Source: Peptococcaceae bacterium UBA4068
Lineage (GTDB): Bacteria; Bacillota; Dehalobacteriia; UBA4068
Length of the DNA: 64,000 nucleotides
Assembly (NCBI GenBank): GCA_002382665.1
Contig: DFZA01000010.1
Span: 1-64,000, forward strand
Direction: 5' to 3'
Within the stretch, counting starts at the first letter, position 1. Every line of letters starts with the position of its first letter. Positions 26,077 through 34,409 of the stretch are shown piece after piece. The notes under the pieces are model-generated. The model did no database searches. It worked only from the letters and a program-made list of their open reading frames with translations, and was not told the origin of the DNA. Position numbers and translations under genes: made by a program.

Positions 26077-29000
26077 TTGCCGGTACAATAATAATTTGCT
26101 GCGTATCAATCATATAAAGATATGTCTCTTTGACCGGCAACTGCCAGATATCGGCGATGGCGCGGCGGTAATAGGCTAATTGTCTATAATATGTTTCCAC
26201 TATCTGCTGTTCGCTTTTGCCGCGGCTGCCGGTTTTATAATCAACCAATACCAGCCCGTCGTCTTCCCTAAACACAGCGTCGATCATGCCTTGTACAATC
26301 AGCATATCATCTGCAGCAGCACCCACAAGCTGCTCTCTCCCGGGTAGCGCATAGGTGAAAGGCACTTCCCTGTAAATTTGCTCTGCAGCAATCATCCGTT
26401 TGCCCAACGGCGAGGCAAATAAAGCGAAAATAGTGGCTGGATCTGTGATTTGGGCCTCCTCCGGCTTCAATATGCCCTGTTGGGCAAACGCTTTGATCTG
26501 ATCTGTAACAGCAGTAACACTTTGACAATTGGTAATATTGATTTTCTCCAATAGTAAATGATAAACAGTACCGCGTTGGTTAGCGGCTAATGATAACGTA
26601 TCGCTTTCTTCCAACGCTATTTCTTCAATCAGGCAGCTATCTTGCCGGTCATCGGCAATGATTGCTGTCTTATTTAATTCGCTGACTGTCCATTTAATCG
26701 GATAGTTGCATAAATCGGCATAAGGATAACGGTAATCCATAATTTGCTTGATGACATCCGCATGTTTTGTTGGAGATAATGCTGTCTGAGCCGCAACAGC
26801 TTGCAAACGATTATCCATAACATCGGAATCTTCACTTTGTTGATCACCTATAAGCTGCTGACCAAAACGAATCTGCCAGCAACTGTTATCGGTAACTACA
26901 GATTGACAATGACAATCAAAACTTGCCCTGATCTCTGTGGCATCAGGATGATACAGCAGCACCATCAGCAGCCATTGCAAATAACTGTCTTTGCATTGTA
27001 AAACGTAACGGCTGAAAATTTGTTGATCTGCAGACACCAGCAAGTCTTTAAAGTATTCTTCTAATTTATCCGGCGGTTTGCTAATTGTGCCAATTAATAT
27101 CAATTGGCGGGCAGCACGAGTTACCGCCACATATAAGGTACGCAAATCTTCAGCGATCGCTTCCTGATGCAATTTATCTACAATAGCGGCACGTGTCAGA
27201 GAATCAAATTTTATTCTCCGTTCAACGTCGATATTTTTAGAGCCGACACCAAAATCTTTATGCCATACTACATCGGCTTTAGCTTGAGGAAACTGCAATT
27301 TGCGGCCCAGCGACGCCACAAAAACCACAGAAAATTGCAGGCCTTTGCTTTTGTGGATGCTCATGACCCTAACCACATCGGCGCTTTCACTAAGCAGCCG
27401 TTCACTCTCATTGGTAGAGTTTTTCTCTAAAGCGTCATCAAGCAGGTTAATAAAACGGGATAACCCGCTGAAACTGCTTCGCTCATATTCGCAGGCTTGT
27501 TGATGCAGCGCCCGTAAGTTGGCTTGTCTCTCCTGCCCGCCCGGCAAGGCGCCACTTAATTGATAAAAACCACGAGTCTGACAAAGCTGCCAAACCAAAT
27601 CGGCTAAATGACCTTTACCTGCTTGCCTACGCCAGACTGTCAACTGTTCTAAAAAGGCAGCGGCTTTAACTGATAAGGCGTCATCGCCAGCCGATGTCTG
27701 CAGCAGGCAATCATAAAAGCTTTGCTGCTTATCCATTAAACGTATCTGCACCAATTCCTCACTGGCAAAACCGGCTATTGGCGAATAAAGCACGGCAGTA
27801 AAAGGTATATCCTGCAGAGGATTATCAATGATTTTCAAACAGGACACGATTAAAGCCACTTCGGGCCGGTCAAGATAGGAAGGTGATTTATCGGCAACCG
27901 CAGGTATGCCCATTGCTAACAGCTTTTTAACTATTTCCTGATCGATATTACGCGGGGAACGCAGCAATACGGCAAAATCACGGTAATGGTAATTATATTT
28001 ATCTATTAATTGACGAACGCGTTGACCAATTAATTCCGCTTCCCGGCGCGCGTCTTTGATACCGGCGCTTTCGGTCAGGTCGTCGTTTTCGTTTATCTCC
28101 GCTGTATCATCTTCATTGTTTCCGTTCTGGTCTTCCCGAGGACGGTTAAGCATCCATAATTCACAAGGATCCCCCTGGATATCACTACCGGCAGAAAGCT
28201 CAGCTTGTTGGTTATAATCAATCTCCGCCGTTTCTTCACTAAACAGGCGGCGGAAAATGTAATTGACGCAGTTAATGATATTACAACTGCTGCGATAATT
28301 GAGGTTTAAATCGATGCGGATACCACCCTGATTGGCAGCATACTGTTGATACTTGCCTAAGAAAAGGCCGGGCTCCGCCATACGAAAGCGGTAGATGCTC
28401 TGTTTGACATCGCCGACCGCAAAACAATTATTATTGTTTTGCAACAGTTGTAATATTTGTTCCTGCACCGGATTGATGTCCTGATATTCGTCTATCAAGA
28501 TTTCTGCAAATTGGCTTCTTAGGCCTTCCGCCACACCGTTTTCTTCGTCTTCTAAAACTTGCAGGCAAAAATGTTCCATATCACTAAAATCTACCAAATT
28601 GCGGCGGCGTTTTTCCTGGGTTAAGGCCCTGTCATAAGCTATAGTCAGTTGACAAAGACCGGATATCAGCACAGCCGCTTCGCGCAGATCGGCTAATTGT
28701 CTTTGGGGAGAACGACGGCAATACTTTTTTTGGAGTCCCGTAATAATCTCCTTGCCGGTTTTTCGTAAAGAAGCAAAGCGCTCTTTATCATTTATCGGGG
28801 TTTGTTTATCCATAGGCGACATTCTGTCAAACTTGCAGTTAGCAAGATTAATCAACAGTTGCTGCCAACTGCCGATCTGTAACAAAGAAACAATCACTTC
28901 GTCTTCACCTAACAGTTGTTGCCTGCAGCGTTCAGCTATATTGGGGGTAGAAAGCGCCAACCTAAAATAACTATGCGCTTGTTCGATATTTCTTTTTAAT

Positions 29001-29656
29001 TCAGAAAATGCATAATCAGCAAACGGATAGTCTTCATAAGATTTGGCAGTTGTATAAATAGCTGCCGCGTTTTCTAACCACAGGCGCGGATGAGGTTGGC
29101 TACTGCTAAACGTATGCAGATCGATCACCAGTTTAGCCAGTTTATTTTGATCATTACCGCAGCCGTAGGTATCAAAAACCAAAGGCAGACAACTATCCTC
29201 GCGGGCAAACTCCGTCTCGAAAAAACTATCAATCGCTTCATCGCGCAGCAGTAAATTTTCCGTTTCCGAGGGGATACGGAAGCCGTTATCAAGACCCACC
29301 CGATAAAAATTCTGGCGTACGATATCGAGACAAAATGAATGAATGGTCGATATACGGGCTTGTGGCAACAATGCTAATTGGCGCAGCAGCCAACCATCTT
29401 CCCCGCCTTTTTCTTTAAGCCGCGCCGTCAACGACTCATCTATGCGTTGGCGCATTTCGTTGGCAGCGGCATTGGTAAAAGTCAATGCCAGTAAACAGTC
29501 AATATCTACCGGATCGTCATCGCGGCTGATTTTGCTGATGATCCGCTCGACCAACGCCGCCGTCTTACCGCTTCCTGCACCCGCGGCAACCAATATGTTG
29601 CTACCACTGGTTTCGATGGCAGCTAGTTGCTGTTGGTTAAACGCTATCTTAGCCAT
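26069..29656 (-). CDS. addA: ATP-dependent helicase/nuclease subunit A (AddA)
   Basis: 1195 residues. UvrD-like helicase and nuclease subunit of the AddAB complex, which processes double-strand ends for RecA. Walker A is AAGAGSGKT (about 24-32). Walker B/DExx is EILIDEYQDINPVQ, and further SF1 motifs include GDVKQSIYRFR and VRVMSIHKSKGLQF. The C-terminal RecB-type nuclease has GMIDAVFREDD and VLVDYKTGSRG followed by QLAYYRR. The N-terminal FNQQQLAAIE is the Q-motif. GGGAGGG precedes ATG 29654-29656, and the start overlaps the end of addB by 8 nt, so the two are coupled. Confidence 0.97.
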   Translation of the reverse strand: MAKIAFNQQQLAAIETSGSNILVAAGAGSGKTAALVERIISKISRDDDPVDIDCLLALTFTNAAANEMRQRIDESLTARLKEKGGEDGWLLRQLALLPQARISTIHSFCLDIVRQNFYRVGLDNGFRIPSETENLLLRDEAIDSFFETEFAREDSCLPLVFDTYGCGNDQNKLAKLVIDLHTFSSSQPHPRLWLENAAAIYTTAKSYEDYPFADYAFSELKRNIEQAHSYFRLALSTPNIAERCRQQLLGEDEVIVSLLQIGSWQQLLINLANCKFDRMSPMDKQTPINDKERFASLRKTGKEIITGLQKKYCRRSPQRQLADLREAAVLISGLCQLTIAYDRALTQEKRRRNLVDFSDMEHFCLQVLEDEENGVAEGLRSQFAEILIDEYQDINPVQEQILQLLQNNNNCFAVGDVKQSIYRFRMAEPGLFLGKYQQYAANQGGIRIDLNLNYRSSCNIINCVNYIFRRLFSEETAEIDYNQQAELSAGSDIQGDPCELWMLNRPREDQNGNNEDDTAEINENDDLTESAGIKDARREAELIGQRVRQLIDKYNYHYRDFAVLLRSPRNIDQEIVKKLLAMGIPAVADKSPSYLDRPEVALIVSCLKIIDNPLQDIPFTAVLYSPIAGFASEELVQIRLMDKQQSFYDCLLQTSAGDDALSVKAAAFLEQLTVWRRQAGKGHLADLVWQLCQTRGFYQLSGALPGGQERQANLRALHQQACEYERSSFSGLSRFINLLDDALEKNSTNESERLLSESADVVRVMSIHKSKGLQFSVVFVASLGRKLQFPQAKADVVWHKDFGVGSKNIDVERRIKFDSLTRAAIVDKLHQEAIAEDLRTLYVAVTRAARQLILIGTISKPPDKLEEYFKDLLVSADQQIFSRYVLQCKDSYLQWLLMVLLYHPDATEIRASFDCHCQSVVTDNSCWQIRFGQQLIGDQQSEDSDVMDNRLQAVAAQTALSPTKHADVIKQIMDYRYPYADLCNYPIKWTVSELNKTAIIADDRQDSCLIEEIALEESDTLSLAANQRGTVYHLLLEKINITNCQSVTAVTDQIKAFAQQGILKPEEAQITDPATIFALFASPLGKRMIAAEQIYREVPFTYALPGREQLVGAAADDMLIVQGMIDAVFREDDGLVLVDYKTGSRGKSEQQIVETYYRQLAYYRRAIADIWQLPVKETYLYMIDTQQIIIVPAII

Positions 29657-32600
29657 CGTTGCGCCCTCCCTTGGTCAAAGCAAATTCACGCTCAAAACCG
29701 CAGATGGTTTTAAAATCACAATATTCACAGGCGTCAAAGCTGCGTCTTTTTACCGGTAGTGCCTCTATCAGGCCGGAGAGCATTTCAGCAGCCGAAGACT
29801 GAAGCAGTGTAATTAATCGTTGTCTTAAATCATCCATTTGCTCTTCGGTAATACCTGGGGATTTATCCCAAAAGCCTTTTTTACCGTAAGCGACAGGAAT
29901 CAGTTGTGAATAACCGCTGATCGCCGGATCGGCCAAACGCACCGCCGTTTCATCAAGCACGCTAATGCCATTAAGACGGATATTACCGCTAACCGACTGA
30001 TCTTCATCATCTCTGGGTGTGTAATCCTCAAAAGTATCGCGCACAGGCGCGTAATAAATACCGGCAGCCCGCGCGTTCTCGTCGGCACCAGTAAAATAAA
30101 TACTGTTGGTCAGCACCACCTGTAAATAAACGATCAACTGCAGCCGCAGTCCCTCCATGATCTCATTGATATTAAGAGAAACATTGCCTGTTTTATAATC
30201 AATAATCCGGAACCAACTTCGTCCGCTATCATCGCGTGCCATATCGACACGGTCGATAACACCATTAAGCACTAATTTGTTGCCATTTTCCAGATCAATA
30301 GTCAATGCCGGTAATGAATCAGGGCTATCCTGACCAAAAGGCAGCTCCCAGGCAACCGGCACAAAATAACCGCGCCGCATATGTTCGGCCATGATTAAAA
30401 CTGCAGTTTTTAATGTGCTTTTAATCCGTGAGGTAATATATTGATAACGGGCGCTGGAGCTAAGGATATTACCTAAAAAGCGCGGTAAAACTGTCTCCAT
30501 GCTTTCCCCAATCAGTTGAGTAGCAATTGCATCATCAATATCCTCCCATGCAAGCTGACGCTGATGGATAGTTCTGCCAATTTGCGCCAATACATCGTGG
30601 AATAACGAGCCCCTATCGAGAGCCGTAATCCGATAAACAGGACGAGGCTTGAGCTTCAGGCCGTAGCCGGCAAAATAGGAAAAGGGACAAGCACGGAATT
30701 TCTCAATCCGTGAAACACTGCTACGCAAAGTATGACCGTAAAGGCGAGCAATATTTGCTGAAGAAAGCCGCTGGTGATTGGGCCGATAGAATAAGCCTTG
30801 CAACATCTGCCGCAGCAATGGCTGCATCTGTTCGTTATCTAAATACCAATTGTAAACATCCCACCAATAATCGTCAATCTCTTGCCCAGCCGCAACCTGA
30901 CGCAATTGATATGCCAGTATAGACAAAGTATGCTGGCTATTGCCGAGTTCCTGGATACCTTGCGACTCCGCAGCTTGGATGGTCAGTGTTGGGAAGATCG
31001 CCTTAAGACGGCGGATCACCGCGGAAGGCGACAAAACTCCGCCCTGCTCATCGGCCAACGGATAGCTAAGAAACAGTTCTTGTGAGGAACGGGTTAGAGC
31101 CACATAGACCAGATAATTCTCCGCTAACTGACGCGAGGTAGAACCGGCAGCCAGTTCAATACCGCAGGAAAGCAATTGCCGGCGTTCACGGTCATTGAAG
31201 ACGGCGTTATCTGTGATTTTTCGCGGCATTAAACCTTCATTAACGCCGATCACAAAGGCCGCTTTTAACTCCGGATTGCGGCTTCGTTCCAATGTGGAGA
31301 TAAATACTTCATCAAGACCGGGTGGTGTCAACGATAATGTTAGACCGCTAATGCCGTTATCAAATATATTCAGCAGATGTTCCGGCGGCAGAATCGTATC
31401 AGCCAACAGATACTGCGCTTCCTCAAGAAAAGAAACCGCCAGTTGATAAATCTGCCGATCAATTGCCGAATCAACACCTTGGCCATCGGTACTTTCCTGC
31501 CACTGCCATTTATCAAGCGTTTGATAGACATTAAGCTGTGTCATCAACTGTTTTAGAGCATTGCAAACATCTGCAACAGTAGCGTTATCAGCTAATGATG
31601 AAATAAATTGTCGTAAGGCGGCGCTGCTAAGGCGGCGCCACTCGTTAATTTGCTGTAGCTTTATCTTATCGGTAGGATTATCATTGCTTCCACCACGCCA
31701 TTTTATCCAATCCTCATCAGCCAGCCAATCCCAATGATTGATACCGTTGGCTAAACAATAATTTTCCAGCCGATCCAACTGATTACTAGCAAGCGGTATT
31801 AGCCCGGTCTTAAGATAACGAAAAATTGTCGCATGCCGTGGTTGATAAACCCAACATTCAAGAGCGGCACGGATCATTTCGATCAACGGATGGGTTAACA
31901 ATGTTTTTTTGCTGTCTATAAAAAAAGGTATTTGATATTCATTAAAAACTGTTAAAAGCAATTGGGCATAAGGCGTGATATCGCGGCTAATAATACCAAT
32001 TTCCCGATACCGTAAACCTTGATCTCGCACCAGGCTGCGGATTTGACGGGCAATGCTCTGCAACTCCAAACGCGGATTGGTGGCACTATTGATGCGGATA
32101 TGTTGAATCTCCCCATCAAACTCAGCAGTATCATTAAAGGGGAATAAGTGCTGCTCCAAAAATGTCAGTTCTATATTTTCTACAAAACGATAATTCTTAT
32201 CTGTCAGCAGCGTTTCATTTAAAGTAAGCTTGTGATTACGAGCAATTTCCAACAAGCGCCGATAACAACACTGTGCCGGATAAAAAGGATTTGTTTCATT
32301 GATTATTTGATCTCTGAGCCGGGGATCAAGCGGCAAAGCAATATTGACATCAGCGGCATTGGTAAATAAAGCGTTGATTACTGCCAGCTCTTTAGGTGTA
32401 AATTCACTGTAACCGTCGATATAGATAATTGCATCAGATAGAAATCCCTTTTCACGAATGGCTTTGGCTAAAAAATCCATACCGTCGGGAAAATTCTCGT
32501 AACGATTATTTATAAATTGATTATATTGACCTGCCAAAATTGTGATATCCGTCAGTTTTTTACTTAAATGTGTTCGCGCGGGATCAGCGTCAAACTGTGC

Positions 32601-33041
32601 GGCTGCATCCTGCAACTGCCGTTGGTCGATGTCCCAGACAGCAATTTCTTCAGCTGTAGCTACCAACAGTTCGGCAAATCCGCTTTGTAATTGCGGCGAT
32701 GTAAAGACCTGCAGCGATTCACGGTTCTCGGTCAACAACTTACTCATCAACAGCCGTTTTCCGGCCTCAGACAACGGCGGTAAAAGCGATTTGTTTAGCG
32801 CGGCATGAGCATTTCTGATCAAACGCCTAAAACCTGTTACTTGCACCCGGCTAAAGCCATTCAAGCCGTGCTCTGTTGCCAGTATTTTTTCATGGATAAA
32901 AGTTGCCTGTTCCGGTACGATAAAAATTATCAGCTGGCCCTGCGGCGCTTCAGCAGCTAGGCGGCTAATCTCTTCCAGACATTGATATGTTTTACCGCTA
33001 CCGGCGCGGCCTAAGATGAGTCGGCAAGTCATTTTTTTCAC
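29649..33041 (-). CDS. addB: ATP-dependent helicase/deoxyribonuclease subunit B (AddB)
   Basis: 1130 residues. AddB has an inactivated helicase fold but keeps Walker A (LGRAGSGKT, about 9-17) and carries the second RecB-type nuclease domain (RIIDYKTGNVSL). The 4Fe-4S cluster cysteines are Cys785 (RACPFSYFAGY) and Cys1105, Cys1108 and Cys1114 (CEYCDFKTIC), spaced as in characterised AddB. It binds Chi-like sites and cuts the 5' strand. Upstream there is only a TATAAT-like -10 (33068-33073) with no clear -35. It is the first gene of addB-addA. Confidence 0.97.
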   Translation of the reverse strand: MKKMTCRLILGRAGSGKTYQCLEEISRLAAEAPQGQLIIFIVPEQATFIHEKILATEHGLNGFSRVQVTGFRRLIRNAHAALNKSLLPPLSEAGKRLLMSKLLTENRESLQVFTSPQLQSGFAELLVATAEEIAVWDIDQRQLQDAAAQFDADPARTHLSKKLTDITILAGQYNQFINNRYENFPDGMDFLAKAIREKGFLSDAIIYIDGYSEFTPKELAVINALFTNAADVNIALPLDPRLRDQIINETNPFYPAQCCYRRLLEIARNHKLTLNETLLTDKNYRFVENIELTFLEQHLFPFNDTAEFDGEIQHIRINSATNPRLELQSIARQIRSLVRDQGLRYREIGIISRDITPYAQLLLTVFNEYQIPFFIDSKKTLLTHPLIEMIRAALECWVYQPRHATIFRYLKTGLIPLASNQLDRLENYCLANGINHWDWLADEDWIKWRGGSNDNPTDKIKLQQINEWRRLSSAALRQFISSLADNATVADVCNALKQLMTQLNVYQTLDKWQWQESTDGQGVDSAIDRQIYQLAVSFLEEAQYLLADTILPPEHLLNIFDNGISGLTLSLTPPGLDEVFISTLERSRNPELKAAFVIGVNEGLMPRKITDNAVFNDRERRQLLSCGIELAAGSTSRQLAENYLVYVALTRSSQELFLSYPLADEQGGVLSPSAVIRRLKAIFPTLTIQAAESQGIQELGNSQHTLSILAYQLRQVAAGQEIDDYWWDVYNWYLDNEQMQPLLRQMLQGLFYRPNHQRLSSANIARLYGHTLRSSVSRIEKFRACPFSYFAGYGLKLKPRPVYRITALDRGSLFHDVLAQIGRTIHQRQLAWEDIDDAIATQLIGESMETVLPRFLGNILSSSARYQYITSRIKSTLKTAVLIMAEHMRRGYFVPVAWELPFGQDSPDSLPALTIDLENGNKLVLNGVIDRVDMARDDSGRSWFRIIDYKTGNVSLNINEIMEGLRLQLIVYLQVVLTNSIYFTGADENARAAGIYYAPVRDTFEDYTPRDDEDQSVSGNIRLNGISVLDETAVRLADPAISGYSQLIPVAYGKKGFWDKSPGITEEQMDDLRQRLITLLQSSAAEMLSGLIEALPVKRRSFDACEYCDFKTICGFEREFALTKGGRNDG

Positions 33042-33124
33042 CAGACTTTATAAAATAATTGTCATATTATAGAAAAAAGTAATAAATATATATTCGTTTT
33101 AATTAGATTTTTCCCTTTTGATAT

Positions 33125-33158
33125 GACAAGAGCGCCATCTAAGATGGCGCTCTTGCAT
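33125..33158. repeat. Palindromic 34-bp element, copy 1
   Basis: Identical to 33277-33310. CAAGAGCGCCATCT and AGATGGCGCTCTTG flank a single A. As RNA it would form a very stable hairpin, but no T-run follows on either strand. Confidence 0.9.
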
Positions 33159-33202
33159 GTAGATTATTATACCTCTGCTTCTCTCTACTATTAAAATAAT
33201 AT

Positions 33203-33235
33203 GTCCAATCCGCTACAAATAGCAGCGGATTGGAC
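33203..33235. repeat. Perfect 12-bp inverted repeat between the two palindromic copies
   Basis: GTCCAATCCGCT (33203-33214) pairs with AGCGGATTGGAC (33224-33235) around a 9-nt loop. Reading the minus strand it is followed by ATATTATTTT, a weak terminator tail. Confidence 0.85.
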
Positions 33236-33276
33236 GCACTTATAAATTTGGTAAAGGTTTCTTTTGTCCTTTGTCG

Positions 33277-33310
33277 GACAAGAGCGCCATCTAAGATGGC
33301 GCTCTTGCAT
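33277..33310. repeat. Palindromic 34-bp element, copy 2
   Basis: Exact second copy of 33125-33158, lying about 35 nt downstream of the DUF1540 stop codon on the minus strand. A smaller hairpin TTGTCC/GGACAA lies just to its left (33264-33281). The whole 33042-33343 stretch has no open reading frame and holds only these structures. Confidence 0.9.
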
Positions 33311-33343
33311 TTTATAAGCTTATCAAAAGCTATTGTTACCGGT

Positions 33344-33517
33344 TCACTTTACACTTGAACCCGAAGAAGAACTGCTCATATCGAAGGTTTCACAAGCAGT
33401 CTCATCAGCGCAAGACGGCTGCAAGGTGTTGGATGAACGAACCTCGATTTCACTGGCATGGCAATTATTAGATTTGTTATATTTGCATTCCTCTACAAGA
33501 CATTTAATATCAGGCAT
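33344..33517 (-). CDS. DUF1540-domain small Cys-rich protein
   Basis: 57 residues starting MPDIKCLVEECKYNKSNNCHASEIEV, which matches the DUF1540 pattern C-x4-C-x-YN-x4-C-x-A-x-x-I. Two more cysteines follow (SCADETAC), then a Ser/Gly tail. It is likely metal-binding, of unknown role; such proteins are frequent in anaerobic and spore-forming Bacillota. The start is ATG 33515-33517, 4 nt after GGAGGTGA; the longer frame would begin upstream of this site. Confidence 0.85.
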   Translation of the reverse strand: MPDIKCLVEECKYNKSNNCHASEIEVRSSNTLQPSCADETACETFDMSSSSSGSSVK

Positions 33518-33601
33518 GTTTTCACCTCCTTTTGTCAAGTTCAGTTAATCGATTTATATCTTGCCCAAAAAGAGGATAAAATTTGCATTTAATAAAAATT
33601 T

Positions 33602-34288
33602 TTAAATCTCAATAGTATCGTTTGAATTTAAAATCAAACATTTACTTTGGGTATTATTTTCTAAATTTTCTTTAAATTGATTGACATCCTGTTTTATAAC
33701 CGGGAAAGTATTATAATGCATAGGAATTACTGTCTTTGCTTTCAGCCACTCGGCGGCAACAACGGCATCCTCAGGTCCCATTGTAAAGTAATCGCCGATC
33801 GGTAGCAGCGCATAATCAATATTATATCGTGATATCACTGCATTCATATCGCCAAAAAGCGCCGTATCACCAGCGTGATATATGCACAAGCCATCCGTAC
33901 GAATAACAAAACCGCAGGCCAAGCCACCATATACTCCGCCTTTGCTGAAAGAGGAACTGCCATGCCAGGCCGGCACCATGGTAATGGCAACAGATTTAAC
34001 AACAACTGTTCCGCCCATATTGATGCCTTCGGTTTTTATACCGTCACAATCAAGCGAATAAATAAGATCGGAAATGCTGACAAGAGTCGCACCACTGTTA
34101 CGGGCAATAGTCAGTGTATCTTCCATATGATCCATGTGACCGTGAGTGACAAGGATTATTTCAGGATTAAAGTCCTTCCATGATTTTTTGCAACTGGGAT
34201 TATGTGTAATAAAAGGGTCGATTAATATTTTAACACCCTGCGCATTTTCCAACTGAAAACAGGCATGTCCCTCATAACATAACTTCAT
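33602..34288 (-). CDS. UPF0173 metal-dependent hydrolase (metallo-beta-lactamase fold)
   Basis: 228 residues. Metal-site motif THGHMDHMED (HxHxDH) at about residues 52-61, with further metal-binding residues in PAWHGSSS, HAGDTALFGDM and IPMHYNTFP. The family is near-universal in Bacillota but its substrate is unknown. The start is ATG 34286-34288, 8 nt from AGGAG; the in-frame upstream codon lies inside that site. It is probably a single-gene unit. Confidence 0.93.
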   Translation of the reverse strand: MKLCYEGHACFQLENAQGVKILIDPFITHNPSCKKSWKDFNPEIILVTHGHMDHMEDTLTIARNSGATLVSISDLIYSLDCDGIKTEGINMGGTVVVKSVAITMVPAWHGSSSFSKGGVYGGLACGFVIRTDGLCIYHAGDTALFGDMNAVISRYNIDYALLPIGDYFTMGPEDAVVAAEWLKAKTVIPMHYNTFPVIKQDVNQFKENLENNTQSKCLILNSNDTIEI

Positions 34289-34354
34289 CAAAATCACTCC
34301 TATGCTTGTTTAATTAATATGAATTATTATATCATAAATAAAAAAATATTTTCA

Positions 34355-34392
34355 ATATATAAAAAGCAGGACACAAAATTGTGTCCTGCTTT
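34355..34392 (-). terminator. Rho-independent terminator after ppdK
   Basis: On the minus strand, AAAGCAGGACACAA pairs with TTGTGTCCTGCTTT and is followed by TTTTTATATATT (stem arms 34363-34376 and 34379-34392). Confidence 0.93.
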
Positions 34393-34409
34393 CTGCTTTA
34401 ATCATGCGA

